Shown here one piece after another: positions 17,476-26,409 of a stretch of DNA of 64,000 nt. Both the position numbers and the translations under genes were made by a program. The notes beneath the pieces are model-generated. The model had not been told where the DNA came from. It ran no database searches and saw nothing but the letters and a program-made list of their open reading frames with translations. Origin of the DNA: Nocardioides pini. GTDB taxonomy: Bacteria; Actinomycetota; Actinomycetes; Propionibacteriales; Nocardioidaceae. Within the stretch, counting starts at the first letter, position 1; every line of letters starts with the position of its first letter. The DNA is taken from positions 186,001-250,000 of the forward strand of contig NZ_JAPPUX010000001.1 in the NCBI RefSeq assembly GCF_026712185.1. The letters are read 5' to 3'.

Positions 17476-18699
17476 CTAGGGGTTCATCAGCCCGTCGATG
17501 CAGGCGTTGAGCGCCGGCACGTCGAGGGCGGAGATCCCGCTGGCGAGGCACTGCGCCTGGGCCTCGGCCCACGTCAGCGTGGCGGTGATGGTGTTGGTCG
17601 GGAGCGGCGGCAACGTCGGCGTCGTCGTCGGCAGCGAGGTCGTGGGGTCGACCGTGGGCACGACCGTCGGATCCTTGGTGGGGTCCTTGGTCGGCGACTG
17701 CGTCGGGTTCGACGTGGGGCTGGGCGACTGCGACTGCGTCTGCGTCGGGCTCTGGGTCGGGGCCTGCGTGGGGGTGGGGCCCTTGGTGGGGGAGGGGTCG
17801 TCGCCCGTGTCGCCGTCGTCGCCCTTCCCGCCCTTGTCGCCGTCCTTGTCGCCGCCGTTGCCGCCCCGGCCGCCGCCGTCTCCGCCCGTCGACGCGGTGG
17901 CGTCGGGGGTGATCACGCCGGAGGTCAGGGTCGAGGTCGGGACCGCGCTGAAGTCGCCGTCCAGGTAGGCCTGCATGATCCCGAGCACCAGGTCGACGTA
18001 GTCGTTGGAGTGGTTGTAGCGGTAGACCGAGGCCCGCTGGCCCTGCTCGGACGAGAGGTCGTCGTCGCCGGAGCACAGGTAGACGGCCGTCGCGAGGGCC
18101 GCGTCGTCGATGTCCTGCGGGTCGCGGGTGCCGTCGCTGTCCCCGTCGACGCCGACGACCGCCCAGGTCGAGGGGATGAACTGCATCGGACCGACGGCCC
18201 GGTCGTAGCGGGTGTCGTCGTCGTACTGCCCGGCGTCGGTGTCGAGGATGCGCTGGGTGTCGTGCTTGCCGTTGAGCGCGACACCGAAGATCCCGGGGCG
18301 GGCGACGCCGCGCCCGTCGAGGGCGTTGCCGCCGAAGCGGCCGTGGTCGGACTCGACGCGGCCGATGGCGGCGATGAGCTCCCACGGCAGGTTGCAGCCC
18401 TTGTCGGCCTCGTTGATCACGGCCTCGGCGCGCTGGTAGGCCGACAGCGCGGCCTGGGGGATGTCGCTGGCGGTGCCGGGGGTGAGCGAGGCGGCGCGGG
18501 AGACCGGGTCGCCCACGCTGGCGGGCGCCTCGATCGCGGCGCTCGGCAGGACGGTGCCGTCGGGGAGGGTGTGCGAGCCGTCGGGGTCGGCGCTCGCCGG
18601 GTCGACGCCGACGCCTGCGAGGTTGGCCGTCCACGCGGCGGAGAGCACGGCCAGCGGCACGATGGCGATCGCTCGGTGCAGTCGGGTGGAACTCGACAT
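17476..18699 (-). CDS. Secreted lytic transglycosylase with Thr/Pro-rich linker
   Basis: Cleaves peptidoglycan glycan strands outside the membrane. 407 residues from ATG 18699 (AAGGGGAG upstream); N-terminal signal peptide ends near VDPASA. SLT-like domain at about 85-250: [20 protein letters not shown] (catalytic Glu), [17 protein letters not shown], and an Ala/Tyr-rich second half with [16 protein letters not shown]. Then a Gly/Asp/Lys linker and a long Thr/Pro/Gln/Ser run with PTKDPT repeats, as in wall-spanning linkers, and a short C-terminal helix. Upstream ATG codons would add unrelated residues. Confidence 0.86.
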   Translation of the reverse strand: MSSSTRLHRAIAIVPLAVLSAAWTANLAGVGVDPASADPDGSHTLPDGTVLPSAAIEAPASVGDPVSRAASLTPGTASDIPQAALSAYQRAEAVINEADKGCNLPWELIAAIGRVESDHGRFGGNALDGRGVARPGIFGVALNGKHDTQRILDTDAGQYDDDTRYDRAVGPMQFIPSTWAVVGVDGDSDGTRDPQDIDDAALATAVYLCSGDDDLSSEQGQRASVYRYNHSNDYVDLVLGIMQAYLDGDFSAVPTSTLTSGVITPDATASTGGDGGGRGGNGGDKDGDKGGKGDDGDTGDDPSPTKGPTPTQAPTQSPTQTQSQSPSPTSNPTQSPTKDPTKDPTVVPTVDPTTSLPTTTPTLPPLPTNTITATLTWAEAQAQCLASGISALDVPALNACIDGLMNP

Positions 18700-18881
18700 G
18701 TCGCGCGCACTCCCCTTGGTCGTCCCGTGGTCGTCGTGGAGTCCTCGTACCCCCTCCGGGCACGTCCACACCTCGTCAACGACGATTCGTCACACCAAGT
18801 TACGCGCGAGTCGCCTGTGCGCCAACCCACATCCGAGGGACGCCCACGCGCACCGAATGGGGATCCCTTGCGCCCCTGCGT

Positions 18882-18887
18882 GACAAT
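18882..18887 (+). promoter_or_regulatory. -10 box GACAAT, leaderless hemL start
   Basis: GACAAT is followed by GACCCG and then GTG 18894. No ribosome site is visible before the GTG, which fits initiation on a leaderless message. Confidence 0.5.
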
Positions 18888-18893
18888 GACCCG

Positions 18894-20222
18894 GTGACCT
18901 CCGCGACCATCCCCTCGACGACCGCGGCCAGCGAGGCCTGGTTCGAGCGCGCCCGGGCCGTGACGCCCGGCGGCGTGAACTCGCCCGTCCGCGCCTTCAC
19001 CGCCGTCGGCGGGACGCCGCGCTTCATCACCTCGGCCTCGGGTGCCTGGCTCACCGACGCCGACGGCAACGACTACGTCGACCTGATCTGCTCGTGGGGC
19101 CCGATGCTGCTCGGCCACGCGCACCCCGACGTGCAGGCGGCCGTCGCCGGCGCGGTGGCCCGCGGCACGTCGTACGGCACCCCCACCGAGCCGGAGGTCG
19201 AGCTCGCCGAGGAGATCGTGGCGCGCACGCCGGTCGAGCGGGTCCGCTTCGTCTCCTCCGGCACCGAGGCCACCATGTCGGCGATCCGGCTGGCGCGCGG
19301 CGCGACCGGCCGCGACGTCGTCGTGAAGTTCGCCGGCTGCTACCACGGCCACGTCGACCCGCTCCTCGCCGAGGCCGGGTCGGGCGTCGCGACGCTGGCG
19401 GTGCCCGGCACCAGCGGCGTGCCCGCCACGGCGGCGGCCGAGACCCTCGTCCTGCCCTACAACGACCGGGACGCAGTCCGGGCCGCGTTCGAGGCCCACG
19501 GGCCGCGCATCGCGTGCCTGATCACCGAGGCGTCGCCGGGCAACATGGGTGTCGTGCCGCCGGCGCCGGGCTTCAACGCCTTCCTCGCCGAGACCTGCCG
19601 CGCCCACGGCGCGCTGTTCATCAGCGACGAGGTGATGACCGGCTTCCGGGCGACCGAGCAGGGCGGGTGGGGCCTCGACGGCGCCATCGAGGGCTGGACG
19701 CCCGACCTGATGACCTTCGGCAAGGTGATGGGCGGCGGCTTCCCGGCGGCGGCCTTCGGCGGACGTGCCGACCTGATGGCCCACCTCGCGCCCGAGGGGC
19801 CGGTCTACCAGGCCGGGACGCTCTCGGGGAACCCGGTCGCGACGACCGCGGGCCTGGCCACGCTGCGGCTCGCGACCCCCGACGTCTACACGCAGCTCGA
19901 CGCCACCGCGCAGACCATCCGCGCGGCCGCCGCCGAGCACCTTCGGTCGGCCGGCGTGCCGCACGTCGTCCAGACCGCCGGCACCATGTTCTCGGTGTTC
20001 TTCCGCGACGGCGCGGTCCGCGACTTCGCGGAGGCGAGCCAGCAGGACACCGGCGCCTACGCCGCGTTCTTCCACTCGATGCTCGACCAGGGCGTCTACC
20101 TGCCCCCGTCGGCGTACGAGGCGTGGTTCGTGTCCGCCGCGCACGACGACCGGGCCGTGTCCACCATCATCGACGCGCTGCCGGCCGCCGCCTCCGCGGC
20201 CGCAACGGCGGGAGGCTACTGA
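18894..20222 (+). CDS. hemL: Glutamate-1-semialdehyde 2,1-aminomutase
   Basis: PLP enzyme converting glutamate-1-semialdehyde, the HemA product, to 5-aminolevulinate, the HemB substrate. 442 residues; [14 protein letters not shown] near the N-terminus, [27 protein letters not shown] (D245 binds the PLP ring nitrogen) and [13 protein letters not shown] with Schiff-base K277. It heads a run of genes toward the cytochrome c maturation set, with the phosphatase gene starting one base after its stop. Confidence 0.96.
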   Translation: MTSATIPSTTAASEAWFERARAVTPGGVNSPVRAFTAVGGTPRFITSASGAWLTDADGNDYVDLICSWGPMLLGHAHPDVQAAVAGAVARGTSYGTPTEPEVELAEEIVARTPVERVRFVSSGTEATMSAIRLARGATGRDVVVKFAGCYHGHVDPLLAEAGSGVATLAVPGTSGVPATAAAETLVLPYNDRDAVRAAFEAHGPRIACLITEASPGNMGVVPPAPGFNAFLAETCRAHGALFISDEVMTGFRATEQGGWGLDGAIEGWTPDLMTFGKVMGGGFPAAAFGGRADLMAHLAPEGPVYQAGTLSGNPVATTAGLATLRLATPDVYTQLDATAQTIRAAAAEHLRSAGVPHVVQTAGTMFSVFFRDGAVRDFAEASQQDTGAYAAFFHSMLDQGVYLPPSAYEAWFVSAAHDDRAVSTIIDALPAAASAAATAGGY

Positions 20223-20223
20223 C

Positions 20224-20901
20224 ATGGGAGTCCAGACCATCGTCCACCTGCTCCGGCACGGGGAGGTCCACAACCCCGAGGGCGTCCTCTACGGCCGGAT
20301 GGACGGGTTCCACCTGTCCGACCTCGGGCACCAGATGGCGCAGCGGATCGCGGACACCATCGGCGACCGCGACATCGTCCACCTCCGGACCTCGCCCCTC
20401 GAGCGGGCACAGGAGACGCTCGCCCCGCTGTCGGCTCGGCTCGGGATGACGCCGCAGGTCGACCCGCGGGTGATCGAGTCGGGCAACAAGTTCCAGGGCG
20501 TCGACTTCGGCGCCGGAGCGAGGACGTTCCTCAAGCGCCCCGACCTGCTGCGCCACATGTACAACCCGTTCAAGCCGTCGTGGGGCGAGCCCTACGACGA
20601 GATCGCCGGCCGCATGATGGCCGCGGTCCACGACGCCCGCGATGCCGCCGAGGGCCACGAGGCCGTCGTCGTGTCGCACCAGCTGCCCATCTGGACGACG
20701 CGGCTGTTCCTGGAGAGGCGCAGCTACCTCCACCACCCGAAGACCCGCCAGTGCACGCTGTGCTCGCTGACGAGCGTCGTCTTCGACGACGACCGGGTGA
20801 CGCAGGTCCGCTACTCGGAGCCGGCCGGCGACCTCATCCCGGTGGGCGACCGCTCCGCCCCGTTCTCCGCCGGTGGGGCCCCGCGGGAGGACCGGCCCTG
20901 A
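20224..20901 (+). CDS. Histidine phosphatase (phosphoglycerate mutase-like)
   Basis: 225-residue branch-1 histidine phosphatase. LLRHGEVHNPEGVLYGR gives the catalytic RHG near 11-13; TSPLERAQET is the second phosphate loop; VVVSHQLPIW holds the second His. Position between hemL and the cytochrome c genes is typical of actinobacteria, but its substrate is unknown. Its last codons overlap the CTG start of the TlpA gene. Confidence 0.85.
   Translation: MGVQTIVHLLRHGEVHNPEGVLYGRMDGFHLSDLGHQMAQRIADTIGDRDIVHLRTSPLERAQETLAPLSARLGMTPQVDPRVIESGNKFQGVDFGAGARTFLKRPDLLRHMYNPFKPSWGEPYDEIAGRMMAAVHDARDAAEGHEAVVVSHQLPIWTTRLFLERRSYLHHPKTRQCTLCSLTSVVFDDDRVTQVRYSEPAGDLIPVGDRSAPFSAGGAPREDRP
20885..20891 (+). 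promoter_or_regulatory. Shine-Dalgarno GGGAGGA that decides a CTG start
   Basis: GGGAGGA lies 6 bases before CTG 20898. No ATG, GTG or TTG exists in that frame between here and well past the lipobox, so this site argues for initiation at CTG. Confidence 0.6.
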
Positions 20902-21470
20902 AGCTCGTCCGCCTGCTCCTCGGCCCGCTCCTCGGCCTCGCCTGCCTGCTCGCGCTGGCGGGTTGCTCGGGCCTGTCCGGGACCGGTGAAAAGGGCTACA
21001 TCTCCGGCACCGGCGTGCCCACCGAGGTGGCGCCGGCCGATCGCGGCGAGCCCGTCGACCTGACCGGCACCGACCTCGACGGCGGCGAGGTCGACCTGGC
21101 CGACCTGCGCGGCGGCCCGGTGGTCGTGAACGTGTGGGCGTCGTGGTGCCCGCCGTGCATCAAGGAGCAGCCCGACCTCAACGAGGCGGCGGCCGCGCTG
21201 GGCGACGACGTGGAGTTCCTCGGCCTCAACATCCGCGACGCCTCACGGGACGATGCGGCGGCCTACGTCCGCGACCTCGGTGTGCCCTACGGCTCGATCT
21301 ACTCCGCCGATGGCTCGGCACTGCTGCCGTTCGCCGGCACGCTGACCCCGCGGTCCATCCCCAGCACGGTGGTCCTCGACGCCGAGGGTCGCGTCGCGGC
21401 GTCGGTCAACGGCCGGATCCCGACCACCCAGACCCTGGTCTCGCTCGTGGAGACGGTGCGCGATGAGTGA
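20898..21470 (+). CDS. resA: TlpA/ResA-type thiol-disulfide oxidoreductase lipoprotein, probable CTG start
   Basis: Extracytoplasmic thioredoxin that keeps the heme-binding cysteines of apocytochrome c reduced. 190 residues: a hydrophobic signal with lipobox LAGC (lipidated C23) and VVNVWASWCPPCIKEQ with redox C84/C87, then SIPSTVVLD (cis-Pro). The start appears to be CTG 20898, overlapping the previous stop as CTGA, because the signal peptide begins at the next codon and no common start is available. ccdA overlaps its end by 8 bases. Confidence 0.88.
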   Translation: MKLVRLLLGPLLGLACLLALAGCSGLSGTGEKGYISGTGVPTEVAPADRGEPVDLTGTDLDGGEVDLADLRGGPVVVNVWASWCPPCIKEQPDLNEAAAALGDDVEFLGLNIRDASRDDAAAYVRDLGVPYGSIYSADGSALLPFAGTLTPRSIPSTVVLDAEGRVAASVNGRIPTTQTLVSLVETVRDE

Positions 21471-22212
21471 CTGGTTCCAGGAGACGGCCCTGTCCGGGTC
21501 GATGGTGCTGGCCCTGCCGGTCGCCCTCGCCGCCGGCCTGATCTCGTTCTTCAGCCCCTGCGTCATCCCGCTGCTGCCGGGCTACCTGTCCTACGCGACC
21601 GGCATCTCCGGGGGCGACCTCGACCAGGCGCGGCGCAGCCGGATGGTGCTCGGCGCGACCCTCTTCGTGCTCGGCTTCTCGGTCGTCTTCGTGCTGCTCG
21701 GGAGCCTCACCGGCGCGGCCGGCGCTTGGCTGTTCACCCACACCCGGCAGCTCAACGTCGTCCTCGGCGTCATCACGATCCTGCTCGGGGTCGCGTTCCT
21801 CGGGGCGTTCGGCTTCCTCCAGCGCGACTGGCGCATCCACAAGGTGCCCGCGGTCGGGCTGGCGGCGGCGCCGCTGCTCGGCTTCCTCTTCGGTGTCGGC
21901 TGGACGCCGTGCGTCGGGCCGACCCTGGCGGCGATCAACGTGCTGTCGGTCAACGAGGCCACCGCCGGCCGCGGAGCGCTGCTGTCCGCCGTCTTCGCGC
22001 TGGGCCTCGGGCTGCCGTTCATCGCCGCGGCGTTCGCCTACCGGCGGATGCTGGGCGCGTTCGGCGTGATCCGCCGCCACCAGCTGCTCGTCGTACGCCT
22101 CGGCGGCGTGATGATGATCCTGGTCGGCGTGCTGCTCGTGACCGGCTGGTGGGACCGCATCGTGCAGTGGCTCCAGCTGCAGGTCGTCCAGGGATTCACG
22201 GTGCCGGTGTGA
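21463..22212 (+). CDS. ccdA: Cytochrome c biogenesis membrane protein CcdA
   Basis: Carries electrons from cytosolic thioredoxin across the membrane to the TlpA/ResA protein. 249 residues, about six membrane segments; redox cysteines in FFSPCVIPLLPGYL (C33) and GWTPCVGPT (C149), as in CcdA/DsbD. It overlaps the tlpA gene by 8 bases and the resB gene by 4. Confidence 0.93.
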   Translation: MSDWFQETALSGSMVLALPVALAAGLISFFSPCVIPLLPGYLSYATGISGGDLDQARRSRMVLGATLFVLGFSVVFVLLGSLTGAAGAWLFTHTRQLNVVLGVITILLGVAFLGAFGFLQRDWRIHKVPAVGLAAAPLLGFLFGVGWTPCVGPTLAAINVLSVNEATAGRGALLSAVFALGLGLPFIAAAFAYRRMLGAFGVIRRHQLLVVRLGGVMMILVGVLLVTGWWDRIVQWLQLQVVQGFTVPV

Positions 22213-23867
22213 CCGACCTCCAGCCCGACCTGCGCCAGCGGCCGTCCGACGACCGCCAGGCCACCGCCCTGCCCACCGACCTGACGGCCCGCGAGCTGGG
22301 CCGGTGGACGTGGCGCCAGCTGACGTCGATGCGCACCGCGCTGGTGCTGCTGCTGCTCCTGGCGCTCGCCGCGATCCCGGGCTCGGTCATCCCGCAGGAG
22401 AACATCGACTCCCTGGCCGTCAGCCAGTGGCGCGACGACCACCCCAGGCTCGCCCCGATCTGGGACCGGCTGGACCTGTTCTCGGTCTACGGGTCGGTGT
22501 GGTTCTCCGCGATCTACATCCTGCTGATGGTCTCCCTCGTCGGCTGCATCATCCCGCGCCTGTTCGTCTACGCCCGCGCCCTCCGTGCGCGGCCGCCGAG
22601 GGCGCCCCGCCACCTGACCCGCCTGCCCGAGAGCGCGTCGTACACCACCGACGACGCCCCCGAGGTCGTGCTCGCGCGCGCCGCCGAGGAGCTGAAGGGC
22701 AGGCGCTTCCGGGTCGCCCGCGCGGACGACTCGGTCGACGCCGAGCGCGGCTACCTCCGCGAGGCCGGCAACCTGGTGTTCCACCTCGCCGTGATCGTCG
22801 TGCTCGTGGGTGTCGCCGCCGGTAGCCTGCTCGGCTACAAGGGCGGCGTCATCCTGCTCAACGGCGAGGACTACGGCTTCTCGAACAACCTGACGCAGTA
22901 CGACGACTTCGCGCCCGGCGCGCTCTTCGACCCCGACGTGATGGAGCCGTTCTCCTTCAGCATCACCGACTTCGACGTCGACTGGATCACGGAGGGCGAG
23001 CGGGCGGGGATGGCACGCGAGTTCGTCGCCGAGCTCGACTACCGGACCGAGCCGGGCGGCGAGGACAAGACCTACGACCTCAGGGTCAACCACCCGCTGT
23101 CGATCGGCGGCACCGACGTCTTCCTCATCGGCCACGGCTACGCGCCCGTGATCACCATCCGTGACGGCGAGGGCAACATCGCCAAGCGGGGGCCGGTGGT
23201 CTTCCTGCCGACCAACGCCCAGACCTTCGAGTCCTTCGGCGTGGTCAAGGCGCCGTTCGCCCGGCCGGGCCAGATCGGCCTCGAGGGCACGTTCTACCCG
23301 ACGTTCGCGATGGGCCAGGACGCCGACGGCAACCTCACGATGCCGGCCTCGGTCTTCGGCGAGGCGCTGGACCCGCTGGTGTCCCTCAGCGTCTGGACCG
23401 GCAACATCGGCGTGGACGACGGCAGCGCCCAGTCCGTCTACGTCCTCGACAAGGCCGATGCCACGCAGGTGACGAGGAAGGACGGCCGGCCGTTCCGCAT
23501 GGACCTGCGGCCCGGTGAGACCGCGACGCTGCCCGACGGCCTCGGCACGGTGACCTTCGACGGCCTGCAGCGGTGGAACAAGATCCAGGTCAGCCGCAGC
23601 CCGGGCTCGCTGGTCGCGCTGAGCGGCGTGGTCGTCGCCCTCATCGGCCTGCTGGGCTCGCTCTTCGTGCGCCCACGCCGGATGTGGGTGCGCGCGCGCC
23701 GCCGGGACGACGGCACGACGGTGGTCGAGGTCGCCCGCCTCGACCGATCGTCGGGCGGGGACCCGGAGGACGGCGCCGACGAGCTCGCGGACGTCGTGGC
23801 AGCCTTGCAGGGAGAGCAGGGGCAGACCGGCTCGAGGACGAACAGCAACGAGGAGGAGCAGTCGTGA
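22209..23867 (+). CDS. resB: Cytochrome c biogenesis protein ResB (Ccs1)
   Basis: Partner of CcsB in system II heme attachment. 552 residues from GTG 22209: membrane spans near 43-63 (ALVLLLLLALAAIPGSVIPQ), about 95-115 and 190-215, a large extracytoplasmic domain, and a last span near 475 (SLVALSGVVVALIGLLGSL). The N-terminal and C-terminal tails are charged. GTGA overlaps on both sides give tight coupling to ccdA and ccsB. Confidence 0.92.
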   Translation: MTDLQPDLRQRPSDDRQATALPTDLTARELGRWTWRQLTSMRTALVLLLLLALAAIPGSVIPQENIDSLAVSQWRDDHPRLAPIWDRLDLFSVYGSVWFSAIYILLMVSLVGCIIPRLFVYARALRARPPRAPRHLTRLPESASYTTDDAPEVVLARAAEELKGRRFRVARADDSVDAERGYLREAGNLVFHLAVIVVLVGVAAGSLLGYKGGVILLNGEDYGFSNNLTQYDDFAPGALFDPDVMEPFSFSITDFDVDWITEGERAGMAREFVAELDYRTEPGGEDKTYDLRVNHPLSIGGTDVFLIGHGYAPVITIRDGEGNIAKRGPVVFLPTNAQTFESFGVVKAPFARPGQIGLEGTFYPTFAMGQDADGNLTMPASVFGEALDPLVSLSVWTGNIGVDDGSAQSVYVLDKADATQVTRKDGRPFRMDLRPGETATLPDGLGTVTFDGLQRWNKIQVSRSPGSLVALSGVVVALIGLLGSLFVRPRRMWVRARRRDDGTTVVEVARLDRSSGGDPEDGADELADVVAALQGEQGQTGSRTNSNEEEQS

Positions 23868-24913
23868 CCGACAACCAGTGGGAGGTGTTCAGCTACGAGG
23901 CCGTCATCACCGCCGCGGTGCTCTACTTCCTCGCCATGCTCGCCTACTTCTTCGAGCTGGCGGTCCTCCGCACGGCCACCAAGGAGTCCGAGCTCGCCAC
24001 CGTCGGCGCGACCGCCGGAGGCGTGAGCGGCGCCCCCGCCGCGGGTGAGCCACCCGCGCCCACCCGTCGCGGCGTGGTGGCCGGCCGCCTCGGCCTCGTC
24101 CTGACCATCTTCGCCGTCGTCATCCACTTCGTGGCGCTCGTCGCGCGCGGGCTCGCGGCCGACCCCAACCGGGTGCCGTGGGGCAACATGTACGAGTTCA
24201 CGATCTCCGGCACCTTCGTGGTGGCGCTGATCTTCGTGCTCGCCACCACCCGCATCGACATCGAGTGGCTGGGCCCGCTCGTCACCACCTTCGTGGTCGC
24301 CGCCCTGATGGCCGCCTTCCTCGGCCTCGACGACACGGTGCTGCCCCTGCCGGACGCGCTGAACTCGCCGTGGCTGGTGATCCACGTGGTCGCGGCGGTC
24401 ATCAGCACCGGCGCCTTCACGATCGGAGCGCTGCTCTCCGCGCTCTACCTGGTCAAGTCGCGCTCCGACGCCCCCACCGGCTACCTTGCGCGGGTGCCCG
24501 ACCTCAAGGTGCTCGACCGGCTGTCCTACCGGATGCACGCGTTCGGCTTCCCCGTGTGGACCTTCGCCGTCCTCATCACCGGACCCATCTGGGCCCACCA
24601 GGCCTGGGGTGCCTACTGGAACTGGGACCCCAAGGAGGTGTGGGCCTTCATCACGTGGGTGGTCTACGCCGCCTACCTGCACGCCCGCGCGACCGCGGGC
24701 TGGCGTGGACGCAACGCGGCGATCCTGGCGCTGGTCGGTGCCGCGACGCTGTGGTTCAACTTCATCGGCATCAACTTCTTCAGCTCGAGCAGCCAGCACT
24801 CCTACGCCGAGAGCGTCGCGCCGGAGATGTCAGTCGTCGTCGGACTTCCTGGGCCGGTCGAGGCCGCGCAGGAAGTCGGGGTCGTCGTCGGGGCCGATCA
24901 CCCGCGGGCGTGA
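23864..24913 (+). CDS. ccsB: Cytochrome c biogenesis protein CcsB/CcsA family
   Basis: Multi-span heme handling protein. 349 residues; the tryptophan-rich motif WGAYWNWDPKEVWAFITW and conserved histidines (VIHF, VIHVVAA, HSYAE) are seen. AGGAGGAG at 23851-23858 serves GTG 23864. The family normally ends soon after the final span and its HSYAG-like residues; here about 30 further residues (from PEMSVVVGLPG) are read across the antisense of the small gene at 24830-25006. The tail is probably not functional sequence. Confidence 0.92.
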   Translation: MTDNQWEVFSYEAVITAAVLYFLAMLAYFFELAVLRTATKESELATVGATAGGVSGAPAAGEPPAPTRRGVVAGRLGLVLTIFAVVIHFVALVARGLAADPNRVPWGNMYEFTISGTFVVALIFVLATTRIDIEWLGPLVTTFVVAALMAAFLGLDDTVLPLPDALNSPWLVIHVVAAVISTGAFTIGALLSALYLVKSRSDAPTGYLARVPDLKVLDRLSYRMHAFGFPVWTFAVLITGPIWAHQAWGAYWNWDPKEVWAFITWVVYAAYLHARATAGWRGRNAAILALVGAATLWFNFIGINFFSSSSQHSYAESVAPEMSVVVGLPGPVEAAQEVGVVVGADHPRA

Positions 24914-25006
24914 CGGTCCGCCCCCGTCGAGGCGGCGCAGCGTCAGCCTGACGAGGAACCACACGACGACCGCGATCAGGGCGACGACGAGCAGGACCTT
25001 CAGCAT
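24830..25006 (-). CDS. Small single-span membrane protein, overlaps ccsB 3' end in antisense
   Basis: 58 residues: MLKVLLVVALIAVVVWFLVR is one membrane span, followed by a basic then acidic tail ending RPRKSDDD. Read on the minus strand, a TACATT -10 box lies 6 bases before ATG 25006, so the message is probably leaderless (GGAGGA abuts the ATG and is too close to act as a ribosome site). It overlaps the last 84 bases of ccsB. No family recognised. Confidence 0.65.
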   Translation of the reverse strand: MLKVLLVVALIAVVVWFLVRLTLRRLDGGGPSRPRVIGPDDDPDFLRGLDRPRKSDDD

Positions 25007-25012
25007 TCCTCC

Positions 25013-25018
25013 AATGTA
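25013..25018 (-). promoter_or_regulatory. -10 box TACATT, leaderless start of the 58-residue protein
   Basis: On the minus strand: TACATT, GGAGGA, ATG 25006. It lies 12 bases from the divergent TAGGCT box of the next gene. Confidence 0.5.
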
Positions 25019-25030
25019 GTCGGCACGACC

Positions 25031-25036
25031 TAGGCT
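25031..25036 (+). promoter_or_regulatory. -10 box TAGGCT, leaderless start of the DUF4229 gene
   Basis: TAGGCT, GGGGGC, GTG 25043: a 6-base gap as at many other genes here. Confidence 0.55.
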
Positions 25037-25042
25037 GGGGGC

Positions 25043-25306
25043 GTGAAGGAGTTCGTTGTCTACACCGCCATGCGGCTCGCGCTGTTCCTGGCGTCGTTCG
25101 GTGTCGTCGTGGGTGTGATGGCCCTGGCCTTCGACGGTCGCTACAACCTCTTCTGGGCCGTGATCCTGGCGTTCCTGGTCTCCGGCATCGCCTCCTACTT
25201 CATCCTCAACCGGCAGCGCGAGGCCTTCGCGCAGCGCGTCGAGTCGCGCGCGTCCCGGGCGTCGGCTGCCTTCGAGCAGCGCAAGGCGCGCGAGGACCAG
25301 GACTGA
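25043..25306 (+). CDS. DUF4229 small membrane protein
   Basis: 87 residues with two hydrophobic spans (MRLALFLASFGVVVGVMALA and FWAVILAFLVSGIASYFIL) and a basic C-terminal helix rich in Arg/Ala/Glu. Matches the DUF4229 family found next to menaquinone or cytochrome genes in actinobacteria; function unknown. GTG 25043 follows a TAGGCT box. Confidence 0.75.
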   Translation: MKEFVVYTAMRLALFLASFGVVVGVMALAFDGRYNLFWAVILAFLVSGIASYFILNRQREAFAQRVESRASRASAAFEQRKAREDQD

Positions 25307-25321
25307 CGCAGGGCCGAGCCG

Positions 25322-26404
25322 GTGCCGCCACGGGTGACGCGGGTGCAGGCACTCGCCTGGCGGATGCGCCGCCAGCACCTGCTCGCGGGCGCCGCCGATC
25401 CGACGGAGGTCGTCCGGACCCTCGCGGCCGTGTCCGTCTTCGGCTCCGACCCCGACCTGTCCGTACGTCGACGGCTGGCGGCACCGGGCACGCCCGGGGA
25501 GGTGCAGCGCGCCCTCGCCGACGGCCGGCTGCTGCGGACGTTCTCGTTCCGCGGCTCGGTGCAGCTCATGGCGCCCGAGACCGCCGGCGTCTACCTCGCG
25601 CTCCGGTCGGCGGGACGCCAGTGGGCGCTGAGGAGCTGGGTCGACCACTACCGGCTCGCCCCCGACGAGTGGCCCGACCTGCGGGCGATCGTCCGTGAGG
25701 TCGTCGCGTCGGGCCCGGTGCCGCCGCAGGCCGTCGCCGACGTCCTCGCCCGGCACGAGCGCTTCACCCACCTGGCGAAGGAGTTCGCCGAGCCCAACCA
25801 CACGTTCCTCAAGCCCTTCGCGTGGCAGGGGGACATCGCGCTCGGACCGGACCTGTCCGGGCCGCTGGTGCTGCAGAGCCCCGCTGCGGCGCGCGGCTGG
25901 GGCGGCGTGCCGGACCTCGGCGTGGCAGGTCCACGCGCCGTGCTCGACTACGTCGACGCCTACGGCCCCACGACGCTCGAGCACGTCGAGCACTGGCTCG
26001 GCGGCGGGCTGAGCGCCGGCCGGAAGCGGCTGCTGCGGTGGTGGGCCGAGGTCGCCGACGACCTGGTCGAGGTCGACGTCGACGGCGAGGAGCGGTGGCA
26101 CCTCGCCTCGCGTCTCGACGACCTCGTGGCCACCCGGTCCGAGCCGACGGTCGTGCTGCTGCCGGGCAAGGACGACTGGGTGATGGGTCCGGGCACCCAC
26201 GACACCTGGGTCGTGCCGGCCGGCCACCGCACCGCGATGACGCGCGGGGCGAACCCGGTGCTGGTCGACGCTGTCGTCGCGGGCACGTGGCGGGTCCGGG
26301 GTGACACGCTGGAGGTCGACGTGCCGGCGTCGGACGAGCTGGCGGCGGAGGCGGCCCGGCTGGGGTCGCTCCTCGGCACCGACCTCGACCTCAGAACCCC
26401 GTGA
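25322..26404 (+). CDS. Winged-helix DNA-binding protein (HTH_42, AlkZ/YcaQ superfamily)
   Basis: 360 residues matching the three-winged-helix HTH_42 family, which includes DNA glycosylases that open interstrand crosslinks or remove bulky alkyl adducts. Seen: FRGSVQLMAPE, the HTH-like DPTEVVRTLAAVSVFGSD, and LPGKDDWVMGPGTHDTWVVPAGH near the C-terminus. The QxQ or QxD active motif of characterised glycosylases is not found in the N-terminal 90 residues, so activity is doubtful. GTG 25322 starts 15 bases after DUF4229. Its 3' end overlaps the convergent acetyltransferase gene by 14 bases. Confidence 0.7.
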   Translation: MPPRVTRVQALAWRMRRQHLLAGAADPTEVVRTLAAVSVFGSDPDLSVRRRLAAPGTPGEVQRALADGRLLRTFSFRGSVQLMAPETAGVYLALRSAGRQWALRSWVDHYRLAPDEWPDLRAIVREVVASGPVPPQAVADVLARHERFTHLAKEFAEPNHTFLKPFAWQGDIALGPDLSGPLVLQSPAAARGWGGVPDLGVAGPRAVLDYVDAYGPTTLEHVEHWLGGGLSAGRKRLLRWWAEVADDLVEVDVDGEERWHLASRLDDLVATRSEPTVVLLPGKDDWVMGPGTHDTWVVPAGHRTAMTRGANPVLVDAVVAGTWRVRGDTLEVDVPASDELAAEAARLGSLLGTDLDLRTP

Positions 26405-26409
26405 GGTTG
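26386..26409. terminator. Small hairpin over the overlapping convergent stops
   Basis: CGACCTCA...TGAGGTTG (one G-T pair, 8-base loop) spans both stop codons. It could serve both genes as a weak terminator; no T-run follows. Confidence 0.3.

Noticed and set aside
18700..18893. Search for a riboswitch upstream of the lytic transglycosylase (c-di-AMP type is common before wall hydrolases)
   Set aside because: The 194-base divergent region shows no recognisable conserved loops, and part of it is the hemL promoter.
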